A stretch of 64,000 bases of DNA from positions 1 to 64,000 of the forward strand of contig JANXEP010000010.1 in assembly GCA_025057795.1 (NCBI GenBank), in the 5' to 3' direction. The position numbers were made by a program, and so were the translations under genes. Source of the stretch: Candidatus Bathyarchaeota archaeon. GTDB lineage: Archaea > Thermoproteota > Bathyarchaeia > Bathyarchaeales > UBA233. The notes below the pieces were generated by a model, which was not told where the DNA came from, ran no database searches, and saw nothing but the letters and a program-made list of their open reading frames with translations. Shown in pieces: positions 32,775 to 40,337 of the stretch (its first letter is position 1; every line of letters begins with the position of its first letter).

Positions 32775-33194
32775 TTAGACGCCTTTCCAAGCATGTATCA
32801 CGGCTTCTATGGAAATGTACGCTACTATTAAGAGAGTCAAACCAGCTATAAGCATCATGTAGGCCTGCCTAGGCCTGTAGGCTTGTTTTGTGCTTTCATA
32901 TATGAATAAGGCGCCGACTATACCCAGAGAGTAGAGAATCATGGAAATGATGCTGTCAGACCAGAATTGATACGCTAAGGATGGATAAACAAAATAGAAA
33001 CGTCCATATGCGTAAGCCGCTGGAGGAGGCCCCACAACTAGACTGTAGAGTCCCCCTCCAAACAGAAAAACCGCTAATGCTATGGCTGCTGCTGCAAGGA
33101 AAAATGTTGAAGGTTTGGTTGTTGAGAGTCTCCTATAAAGCCTTTGAAGGGAGTAAGACATTGAAGAAATGGTTCTTTTAGCTTGACGTGCCAA
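32775..33194 (-). CDS. Three-helix membrane protein resembling OSTC/Ost3-Ost6 (oligosaccharyltransferase accessory subunit)
   Basis: The 139-residue protein has a basic N-terminus, TM1 ending in F-L-F-G-G-G-L-Y-S-L-V-V-G-P-P, an outside loop, TM2 (Y-S-L-G-I-V-G-A-L-F-I-Y-E-S-T), a basic Y-R-P-R-Q-A-Y loop and TM3. From memory, human OSTC/DC2 has the same order: G-G-I-I-Y-D-V-I-V-E-P-P, then F-T-M-G-G-L-G-F-I-I-L-D-R-S and a final helix before a charged end. AglB/Stt3 is encoded 2.7 kb away. It overlaps the small zinc-protein gene by 17 bp. Function is inference from pattern and context. Confidence 0.55.
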   Translation of the reverse strand: MARQAKRTISSMSYSLQRLYRRLSTTKPSTFFLAAAAIALAVFLFGGGLYSLVVGPPPAAYAYGRFYFVYPSLAYQFWSDSIISMILYSLGIVGALFIYESTKQAYRPRQAYMMLIAGLTLLIVAYISIEAVIHAWKGV

Positions 33195-33411
33195 CTTCTC
33201 TCTCTCCGCTTTTAATTAGGTGTTCTGCCACCTCTTTAGCCCATTCGCCTGTTAAGGGATTCTTCGCAATCTCGCTTAAATATTCTTCCCAAGAGATGCC
33301 TAAAGCCTTCTTCCAAGCCTCATATCCATTTACGACGCTTTTGTATGCTTCAGCATGTAAATCACAATAACCGTTTTTGACAACCTCTCTACTGCAAACT
33401 TTACACTTCAT
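33178..33411 (-). CDS. Small zinc-binding protein
   Basis: The 77-residue protein starts with C-K-V-C and G-Y-C-D-L-H, a C-x2-C...C-x2-H zinc site in the first 20 residues, then a helical region with a G-I-S-W-E-E-Y motif. I recognise no named function. It overlaps topA by 11 bp upstream and the OSTC-like gene by 17 bp downstream, so all three are one transcription unit. Confidence 0.75.
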   Translation of the reverse strand: MKCKVCSREVVKNGYCDLHAEAYKSVVNGYEAWKKALGISWEEYLSEIAKNPLTGEWAKEVAEHLIKSGEREVGTSS

Positions 33412-35488
33412 TTTTCTCCTCCTCTTTCAAGGGGCATGCTGGATTAAAGCACAGCGCCCAAGGGCGTCTACCCTTTATCCGAACTTGAACAGTGGGCCAG
33501 CCGCATCCCCGGCAATTTTTTCCAAGAGGCCTAATGCTGCCCTTCTGTGGAAGCGGAAATGAGGCCTTACACTGGCCTTTGAAAAAGTTTGTGCATCCGA
33601 TGAAACGTTTGCCTGTCTTTCTCGAGTATAAAATTGTGAGGTTTCCCGTCCCGCAGACTGGACATGCGCCGACGTTTCGCTCTTCGAATCTGGCTCTTTT
33701 TATGGCTTGGCTTAGCTGTTCGCCTATAACTTTCTCCTTGCTCTTTAGTTCCTCCACAACGGGCTTCAGAATTTCAACAGCATCCAAGAGAACATTTTCT
33801 CTCTTTTCCGTGCGCGCTTGAATCCTATCCATCCTTTCTTCAAGATTTCTTGTTAAATCCACAGAGGTTATCGTGGGGCAGTGTTTCTGCAAAACCTCAA
33901 GAACCTCAAAGCCTAAATCCGTAACAACCATCCTCTCATCCCGAACATACTTCCTATCATAAAGGGTCTGTATAATGTCCGCCCTAGTTGCCTTAGTTCC
34001 AATTCCAGCCTCTTCCATTTCTTTGAGGAGGCTGCCTGGATTGTACCGTGGCGGCGGCTTGGTGAACTTCTCCTCCAAAACTATTCCTTTAACCTTGAGC
34101 CTTTGCTTTTCCTCTATCGGCGGCAGGAGAACCTCATCCGACCTCACGTAGGGCTCGTAAAAACGCAGCCAGCCCTCTTTAAGGGTTTGACGTCCTCTAA
34201 GATAGAAAATGTGTCCGTTAATGTTGATTTGCACCTTCACGGACTGCCTTAAAGCTGGTTCGCCGAAAACAGCCATAAACCTCCTTACAACGAGATCCCA
34301 AACCCGCTTTTCAGAGTCATCCAAAGCTCTTTCGGGCAGTTTTCCTGTCGGATAAATGGCTGGGTGCGCCGGATCCTCCTTCTTCCCCTCATTAGGCTTC
34401 AACACTTTTTTAGCTAAAAGTTCTTCAGCAAGCCGCCTATACTCAGAAACGCCGCTTAAACTCTTTAATATCCCCTCATAGTTTATCGCTGGGGGAAGTT
34501 TCTGGCTGCTTGTCCTCGGATAAGAGATTAAAGCGTCAAGGTAGAGGCGTTGGGCAATGTCTAATGTGCGCCTAGGCGTGTAACCGAATAGGCTGTAGGC
34601 TTCGCTTTGCAGTGAACCAATATCAAAGGGTGTTGGCGGCGTCTGTTGGAACTGTTTAACTTCAACGCTTTCCACGGTTCCATCTTTACCTTCACAAGCG
34701 TCCACTATGGCGTCAGCTTCCTTCTTGGTTTCGATAGTTGCCTTTTCATATTCCGCCTCAAAGACTTCGCCTTTTACCTCAACCTTAGCTTTAATCTCCC
34801 AGTACGGTGTCGGCACAAAACTTCGAATGGATTTTTCCCTAGCGACAAGAAAGCTCAGAGTTGGCCCCTGAACCCTTCCAGTGCTTATAGTTGCATATTT
34901 CCCACTCCAATCCTTTGCAGCAATAGTTAAAGCCCGCGACAGGTTAATGCCGTAAAGCCAGTCAACCTCGTGTCGGGTTCTTCCAGCCTCTATAAGGCCA
35001 AAGTCGAGGGTTGGCAGCAGTTCTTCATACGATTTTTCAAGCTCCTCCTTTGTCAAGGTGGAATACTTCATTCTTTTGGCTACGCCTTCTTTATCGCCGC
35101 ACGCGTATTTTAGTATGCAGTAGCCTATGATGCTTCCCTCAATGTCGTAGTCGCATGCGTCTATGTATGTGTCCGCTTCTTTCGCCAGCTTCGAAATGGT
35201 TTCAAGCCAGAAGCGAATTTGCCTTGCACCTCTCTCCGCGAGGTACCGCGGCACCCATCTAAAACTGAAAACTGGGTAGTGGTCTCTCCCGCCGCTCCCC
35301 TCCCCTTCGTCCACAGTGTACAAGTGTCCTATTGCTGGAACAACTATTATCGGCCTATCCCGTTCAGCCACATAGAATGGCACGCCGTTTTCTTCCATTT
35401 TTTTAGGTTTTCCCCTCAAATCGAGAGCAGCCGCTATCCTCTGCGCTGCATCAGGCTTTTCCGTAATAATAAGCGTGCACTTTCCCAT
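33401..35488 (-). CDS. topA: DNA topoisomerase I (type IA)
   Basis: The 695-residue enzyme begins with a Toprim domain (I-I-T-E-K-P-D-A-A and D-A-C-D-Y-D-I-E-G), has the catalytic tyrosine in A-L-I-S-Y-P-R-T-S-S-Q-K-L-P near residue 320, and ends in cysteine-rich zinc motifs (C-P-V-C-G-T-G, G-C-T-N, C-R-G-C-G, C-F-N-P-A-C). It relaxes negative supercoils by single-strand passage. It is the first gene of the topA, zinc-protein, OSTC-like unit. Confidence 0.96.
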   Translation of the reverse strand: MGKCTLIITEKPDAAQRIAAALDLRGKPKKMEENGVPFYVAERDRPIIVVPAIGHLYTVDEGEGSGGRDHYPVFSFRWVPRYLAERGARQIRFWLETISKLAKEADTYIDACDYDIEGSIIGYCILKYACGDKEGVAKRMKYSTLTKEELEKSYEELLPTLDFGLIEAGRTRHEVDWLYGINLSRALTIAAKDWSGKYATISTGRVQGPTLSFLVAREKSIRSFVPTPYWEIKAKVEVKGEVFEAEYEKATIETKKEADAIVDACEGKDGTVESVEVKQFQQTPPTPFDIGSLQSEAYSLFGYTPRRTLDIAQRLYLDALISYPRTSSQKLPPAINYEGILKSLSGVSEYRRLAEELLAKKVLKPNEGKKEDPAHPAIYPTGKLPERALDDSEKRVWDLVVRRFMAVFGEPALRQSVKVQININGHIFYLRGRQTLKEGWLRFYEPYVRSDEVLLPPIEEKQRLKVKGIVLEEKFTKPPPRYNPGSLLKEMEEAGIGTKATRADIIQTLYDRKYVRDERMVVTDLGFEVLEVLQKHCPTITSVDLTRNLEERMDRIQARTEKRENVLLDAVEILKPVVEELKSKEKVIGEQLSQAIKRARFEERNVGACPVCGTGNLTILYSRKTGKRFIGCTNFFKGQCKASFPLPQKGSIRPLGKNCRGCGWPTVQVRIKGRRPWALCFNPACPLKEEEKNEV

Positions 35489-35636
35489 GTTGTCTCAAGC
35501 CTCAACCATGTTAATGGATTCTTAAACATAAGCCTTAACGCTAAAGTTAAAAGTTTCCCCGAAGAAGTTTCCGAATTCAGCAGCAACCAATAAATATCCG
35601 CAGCATATCTCATTTACCATTGTTGAGGTGTTAGCG

Positions 35637-35801
35637 TTGCCTCAACGTGTTACTTGCCATCAATGCGGCCACATTCTATACGAGGGAGAAGAACTTAAAC
35701 CCCCTGATGAAATTCTCCATAAGCATGATGGGAAATGCCCAGCATGCGGCAGAAAACTCGCATTCATACCCCTAAGCGTCGAAGTTAAACCCGTAAAATG
35801 A
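35637..35801 (+). CDS. Small zinc-ribbon protein
   Basis: A 54-residue protein is encoded from TTG 35637 to TGA 35799-35801. It has T-C-H-Q-C-G-H and K-C-P-A-C-G-R-K-L, two C-x2-C knuckles of a zinc ribbon. A GAGGTG Shine-Dalgarno sequence about 8 bases upstream and an AATAAATAT box at about 35588 support the start. It precedes aglB by 131 bp. Small ribbons like this often bind nucleic acid or ribosomes; the role is unknown. Confidence 0.75.
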   Translation: MPQRVTCHQCGHILYEGEELKPPDEILHKHDGKCPACGRKLAFIPLSVEVKPVK

Positions 35802-35932
35802 GCTTTCCGCTAGGAGACAGTGGTTTCCATCTTGAGTATTAGGCCAAAAAGCTGATAAAAGTCTTCAACTAAACCGCAAGAGAAATAAAGAAATAGACCC
35901 TTCCAATAATCCATTAACGAGCTGAAGCTGAA

Positions 35933-38179
35933 ATGAAGATCCAGGAGATTCTAACAAAAGAGAAAATAATCAACGGTTTCAAAAGCCTTGGAAAAATCCG
36001 CCCTAAGACAGACCGCGACACAATGATAACCCTTTCAGCCCTAATACTAATACTTTTCATAGCCTTCACAATACGTATTTTCCCCATAAAGTGGGAAATA
36101 GACCCGGCGACTGGAAAATCTAATCTGCTGCTGTCAGAATTCGACCCATACGTTCAATACCGCTTCACAGAATATATTGTTAAAAACGGTTTCATAGCTT
36201 GGGCTTGGCCTAACCCGTGGATAGACTATCAGCGTTGGCACCCCGAAGGGGTTAATGTGGCAGAAACCTTATTCCCAGGCTTGCCCTTAACGGCAGCCTT
36301 CCTTTACAAAATAGTTTCTGCTCTAGGCGTCGGCATAGACCTTATGAGTTTTTGCTCTCTGTTTCCGGCAATAATGGGGATGCTGGCTTCCCTTGCCATC
36401 TACTTTTTAGGAAAAGATATGGGCGGCAGACCTGTCGGCTTGTTGGCTGCGCTTTTTTTGGCTCTACATCCATCTTATATTCAAAGAACATCCGTAGGGT
36501 TTTTCGACGACGAAACAATAGGGATATTTGCGCTTATCCTATTTGCTTTCCTGTTTCTGAGGGCAATTGAGGAGGATAGGCAGATAGGTTCAACGGTTAA
36601 GTATGCCCTTGCCTCCGGAGCTGTCCTTGGATATTTCTGTGCTGGTTGGGGAGCCGCATACTACCCGATAGGCGTTATAGTGCTTTTCACTTTCATATTG
36701 CTGGTTATAAAGCGGTATACCCGCCGACTGCTTTTGGCTTATAGCTTAACCTTTGGGCTAGGGTTGTTCATATCCATAAATGTTCCAAAGCTTTCAATAA
36801 GCTATCTTTTAACTAGCGCCATACTTCCAGTCGCGGGCGTGTTTAGCCTTCTGTGTCTTGCTGAAGTTTTAAAGAACATGGCTACCGCGAAATGGAAGGC
36901 GGTATCGGTTATGGTGTTTCTGGCAATAATCCTCGGCGGTTTTGCAATCCTTTGGCATTTGGGTTACGTGCAGGGCATAGCTGGAAAGTTCATTTCAGTC
37001 ATAAACCCGTTTTACCGTCAGACTTCCCCGCTTATAGAGTCTGTAGCTGAACATCGAGTATCCGCCTGGGGCTCCATTTACTATGAACTTGGCATAAGCA
37101 TAATTTTCTTTGCCATAGGCCTGTTTTTCGTTGCGAGAAACTTGAACAACCGAAACCTGTTCCTCTTAGTTTTAGGCTTAACATCCCTTTATTTCGCTTG
37201 TTCCATGGTGCGATTACATGTGCTTTTTGCTCCAGCCTTCAGCCTTCTAGCCGCTGTTGGAATATGCAGCCTGTTAAAACCCTTCGTTGCGTTGTTAAAA
37301 GAACCGGCGAGAATAGGTGTTAGGAAAAAGTATGCCTTTGAACGGGTTGGAAGGGAATTCAGTGGAACAGCCGTATTCCTAATATTCCTTGTTTTAATGA
37401 CGAACTTGGCTTTTCCATCGCCTAAAGTGTATAGGCAAGTTGTCACGCCCACCACAATATCTGGAGGCAGTCTTTCCATAGTGCCCGAGGTTCCAGTGCA
37501 GGAATGGATAAACATGCTGAAGTGGACGAGGGACAACTTGAAGGGGACAACGGTTGTTTGCAGTTGGTGGGACTATGGGTACTGGCTTTCAATTCTCGGG
37601 AATGTGACAACGCTTGCGGATAACGCCACTATAAACTCGACTCAGATAGAGAATATAGGTTTCATCTTCATGGTCGACGAGGGTCAAGCATTAAAAATGT
37701 TAAAGTTGTATGATGCAGAATACATCCTAGTTTTCGTCACCATAGACTCTGATGGAAAATTGGCGAACGTAGGCGGCGACGAGGGCAAATGGGGGTGGAT
37801 GGCAAGCATCTCTGGAAAAGCCCGCGACCGCCTAATAAGCGAGGGTTTCATCAACGAAACAGAAATGTGGACTGAGAACTTTGAAGAAATCAGGGCGATT
37901 TTCGGAAATCAAACCTTGGGGCTGCATTGGATTGACACTAACAGAAACGGGTATTTAGACGACAAGGATACGCTTGAAGCAGCCCCAAGGGGACAGAACT
38001 CAACAATTTACAAGTTGATGAACTATGCGATTGAACGTTGGAAGCAGATCCATAAAGGTGGCTCACCGCCCACAACCCAACTCCTACACTTTAAAGAGGC
38101 GTATATTGCTGGACTGGAAAATGACGGAAGCAGTTATGGCTATGTTCCCCTCGTATGCCTATATAAGATTGAATATTAG
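35933..38179 (+). CDS. aglB: Oligosaccharyltransferase AglB/Stt3
   Basis: The 748-residue membrane protein has a D-x-D-like F-D-P-Y loop near residue 65, about a dozen hydrophobic segments in the first 470 residues, and the catalytic-domain signature W-W-D-Y-G-Y-W at 545-551 in the outer C-terminal domain. It transfers a lipid-linked oligosaccharide to Asn in N-x-S/T sequons outside the cell. The lipid-linked sugar transferase follows directly and the OSTC-like protein is 2.7 kb upstream on the other strand. ATG start. Confidence 0.96.
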   Translation: MKIQEILTKEKIINGFKSLGKIRPKTDRDTMITLSALILILFIAFTIRIFPIKWEIDPATGKSNLLLSEFDPYVQYRFTEYIVKNGFIAWAWPNPWIDYQRWHPEGVNVAETLFPGLPLTAAFLYKIVSALGVGIDLMSFCSLFPAIMGMLASLAIYFLGKDMGGRPVGLLAALFLALHPSYIQRTSVGFFDDETIGIFALILFAFLFLRAIEEDRQIGSTVKYALASGAVLGYFCAGWGAAYYPIGVIVLFTFILLVIKRYTRRLLLAYSLTFGLGLFISINVPKLSISYLLTSAILPVAGVFSLLCLAEVLKNMATAKWKAVSVMVFLAIILGGFAILWHLGYVQGIAGKFISVINPFYRQTSPLIESVAEHRVSAWGSIYYELGISIIFFAIGLFFVARNLNNRNLFLLVLGLTSLYFACSMVRLHVLFAPAFSLLAAVGICSLLKPFVALLKEPARIGVRKKYAFERVGREFSGTAVFLIFLVLMTNLAFPSPKVYRQVVTPTTISGGSLSIVPEVPVQEWINMLKWTRDNLKGTTVVCSWWDYGYWLSILGNVTTLADNATINSTQIENIGFIFMVDEGQALKMLKLYDAEYILVFVTIDSDGKLANVGGDEGKWGWMASISGKARDRLISEGFINETEMWTENFEEIRAIFGNQTLGLHWIDTNRNGYLDDKDTLEAAPRGQNSTIYKLMNYAIERWKQIHKGGSPPTTQLLHFKEAYIAGLENDGSSYGYVPLVCLYKIEY

Positions 38180-38202
38180 GAAGCTGGCAAGGGAGAAAAG
38201 GC

Positions 38203-39072
38203 TTGTTTCCAAAAGTTCCAGACTACCATAAGCCTGGCAAACCCCTTGTTCCAACAGGTTTAGGCGTAGTGTATGTGGTTATAAGTGTAGCGTACCTATT
38301 TTTGATGCATTTCTTTGAAAGCGAGGGTTCCGGCAACCTTTTCCGAGCACTTACTTTAGCCGCTTGCATCTTGTTTGGGGGCTTTATGGGTTTGCTTGAC
38401 GATTGGATGGACTTGAGATGGCGTTATAAGGCGTTTTTCCCGTTAATAGCAGCAATACCCCTTATAGCCTTGACCTACAAGCTTCCTTACGTACGCACCG
38501 CAGTAGCAATCCCAATATTTGGAGTCTTAGACTTCGGCCCCTACTATTATTTCGTATTGATTCCCATAATCGTAACCATAACCACCAACACGGTCAACCA
38601 GCTGGGCGGATTAAACGGTTTAGAAACCGTGTGCCCTGCCATAGTTATGACGGGGCTTATGGCCGCTTCTGGGCAAAACGCCATTCTGTTAGCAATGCCT
38701 TTGGCTGTGTGGCTTGCGCTCGCCATTTTCAATTTTAAGGGTAAAATTTTCGTTGGAAACACAGGCTCCTTCGCCATTGGGATGACCCTTGCCGCTTTTG
38801 CGATAATATCTGACTTGAAGTGGAGCTTGATGATTTCGATTTTGCCCTTCATCCTTAACTCTTCCATGATTTTGTTAAATTACTTCCTTTTTAGGAAGAA
38901 GGCGCAGGTTTCTTTTGATGGAAAGAAGCTTTCTTCAGATCATAGGAGAAGCCTAATCACGCTGGTTACTTATCGAAGGCCTATGACTGAACACCGTGTT
39001 GTCGTTATAATAGCGATTTTTGTGGCAGCTTCAACTCTTGCCAGTTTAGCCGTCCAGTTTTTTATGATGTAG
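38203..39072 (+). CDS. Lipid-linked sugar-1-phosphate transferase (GPT/MraY superfamily, AglH-like)
   Basis: The 289-residue membrane protein has G-L-L-D-D-W-M-D-L-R-W-R-Y-K, N-T-V-N-Q-L-G-G-L-N-G-L-E and F-V-G-N-T-G-S-F-A-I-G, the metal and nucleotide-sugar motifs of the family. It should attach GlcNAc-1-P or a similar sugar to dolichyl phosphate, the first step of N-glycan assembly for AglB. The TTG start has a GGGAG sequence 8 bases upstream. The family's first N-terminal helix before the D-x-H-K-P-like motif seems to be missing. It starts 24 bp after aglB. Confidence 0.88.
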   Translation: MFPKVPDYHKPGKPLVPTGLGVVYVVISVAYLFLMHFFESEGSGNLFRALTLAACILFGGFMGLLDDWMDLRWRYKAFFPLIAAIPLIALTYKLPYVRTAVAIPIFGVLDFGPYYYFVLIPIIVTITTNTVNQLGGLNGLETVCPAIVMTGLMAASGQNAILLAMPLAVWLALAIFNFKGKIFVGNTGSFAIGMTLAAFAIISDLKWSLMISILPFILNSSMILLNYFLFRKKAQVSFDGKKLSSDHRRSLITLVTYRRPMTEHRVVVIIAIFVAASTLASLAVQFFMM

Positions 39073-39225
39073 GCTGTATGTAGGTTTTTGCTACACACAA
39101 AAGGCAAAGATTCGTTTGAGGCGAGGCTTAATCACGGAGGTTGTCGACGCGTAAAATTCCGTCTAGTTTAATGTGGGGAATCCCATATTTGCCCAGAACT
39201 TTACGTTCCAAACGTTTCGGTTAAG

Positions 39226-39684
39226 GTGGACATCACCAGCATAGTAGGGGTTAGGCTTAACGTTAAAGGTGAGGCGGGTGCCGGTACCATAAATTTTGAT
39301 GTTAAAGCGAAATTTGAGGAAAGGGAAAGAAAAAGTCAGATGGTGATTGTAAATTTCAATCTCCTTTTGACCACGAAACCTGGCATTGTGAGGTTTGAAG
39401 TTGAAGGCGCAGCTACTCTTACAGGGAAAGACAGCGAGATAAACAAAATGTTAGAGGCTGACCCTGAAACAAAGGTTCCCCGCGTTTTCCACAAGGTTTA
39501 TCAACACGCCTTTACAGCCATGTACCTCCTAGCAACGATCCTTAACGCTCCCCCTCCGCCCCACGATCTACTAGCTTCAGAGAAGGAAGGGGTGCCTCCA
39601 GAGAAAATAGCCCTAGAAGCCGAGGCAGCTAAGGCGGTTGGGGAAAACCCCGCTGGAGGAGGCGGACAGCAACCCAGGCCTTAA
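39226..39684 (+). CDS. Conserved hypothetical protein, possibly SecB-like
   Basis: The 152-residue protein is rich in beta strands (V-R-L-N-V-K-G-E-A, M-V-I-V-N-F-N-L-L-L-T-T), followed by a helix and a Pro-rich stretch N-A-P-P-P-P-H-D-L-L, then a glycine/proline-rich tail. The strand-helix layout and the Pro-rich end recall SecB-like chaperones, but I cannot confirm that by eye. No membrane segment is seen. Confidence 0.55.
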   Translation: MDITSIVGVRLNVKGEAGAGTINFDVKAKFEERERKSQMVIVNFNLLLTTKPGIVRFEVEGAATLTGKDSEINKMLEADPETKVPRVFHKVYQHAFTAMYLLATILNAPPPPHDLLASEKEGVPPEKIALEAEAAKAVGENPAGGGGQQPRP

Positions 39685-39748
39685 GAGAACGGTGCGCCGT
39701 TTCAAAAAGGAAAAGTTATAATTCTAGCTTGGTATACTTGTTTTCTGT

Positions 39749-39805
39749 TGGCGGGTGAGTGGGCCTCCACCCGTTCCGCCATATAAACCCCGGTGTAGGA
39801 GGTGG
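39749..39805 (+). promoter_or_regulatory. Structured leader with Shine-Dalgarno sequence upstream of queT
   Basis: Positions 39749-39781 form a hairpin: TGGCGG pairs with CCGCCA, with an inner GTGG/CCAC stem. The hairpin carries CCTCC, able to pair with the GGAGG at 39798-39802, so two alternative folds could open or hide the ribosome site. A TATA-like TTATAATTC is at about 39717. No known riboswitch motif matches; a QueT-linked regulatory RNA is a hypothesis. Confidence 0.4.
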
Positions 39806-40322
39806 AAAAATAAAGTTTAAAAGTAGGGACGCAGCTTTCACAGCGGTTTTTGCTGCACTATATGCCGCGGGGGTTGTTCTTCTCGCGCCCATAAGCTTTG
39901 GGGTTTACCAAATTAGGGTTGCCGATGCATTGTTGCCTCTGTCTATGATTTTCGGCATGCCTGTTGCCGTCGGGACAGGCTTGGGCTGCTTGGTTGCAAA
40001 CGTTTACGGCGGTTTAGGCATCGTCGATATTTTTGGAGGGGCTCTTGCAAACTTTGCGGCTTGCACTTTGGCGTGGCACTTTGGCAGGGACGGCCTTGCC
40101 CGTAGACTTCTGGGATGCTTTATTGAGACGGCGGTTATAACCGCTATTGTTGGAGGGTATCTGTCGCTTATATTTGAGGTTCCTTTGGAGCTTGGATTAT
40201 TTGGCATTTTTGCCGGTTCAATAGTGGCGATCAACATACTCGGCTTTGCCCTTTTGGAAGGGCTGCTTAGAAGCGGTATTAGGAAGAGCTATGCTGAAAA
40301 CGGGGCGCCACGAAAGCCTTGA
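39759..40322 (+). CDS. queT: QueT-family transporter (ECF substrate-binding component)
   Basis: The protein has five to six membrane helices and the QueT motif S-F-G-V-Y-Q-I-R-V-A-D-A-L, followed by G-x-x-x-N-V-Y-G-G-L-G-I-V-D-I-F-G-G. QueT proteins bind a queuosine precursor for ECF transport. Coordinates give the longest standard frame (GTG 39759). The family-like N-terminus K-F-K-S-R-D-A-A-F-T starts one codon after ATA 39810, and a perfect GGAGGTG lies 5 bases before that ATA. Translation may therefore begin at ATA. An EcfA-EcfA-EcfT module without an S component is at 58864-61327. Confidence 0.88.
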   Translation: MGLHPFRHINPGVGGGKIKFKSRDAAFTAVFAALYAAGVVLLAPISFGVYQIRVADALLPLSMIFGMPVAVGTGLGCLVANVYGGLGIVDIFGGALANFAACTLAWHFGRDGLARRLLGCFIETAVITAIVGGYLSLIFEVPLELGLFGIFAGSIVAINILGFALLEGLLRSGIRKSYAENGAPRKP

Positions 40323-40337
40323 GAGAACTGCATGGCT

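Noticed and set aside
38025..38231. Reading frame overlapping the aglB end and the sugar transferase start
   Set aside because: It mostly overlaps aglB out of frame, has no ribosome site, and does not supply the transferase's missing helix.
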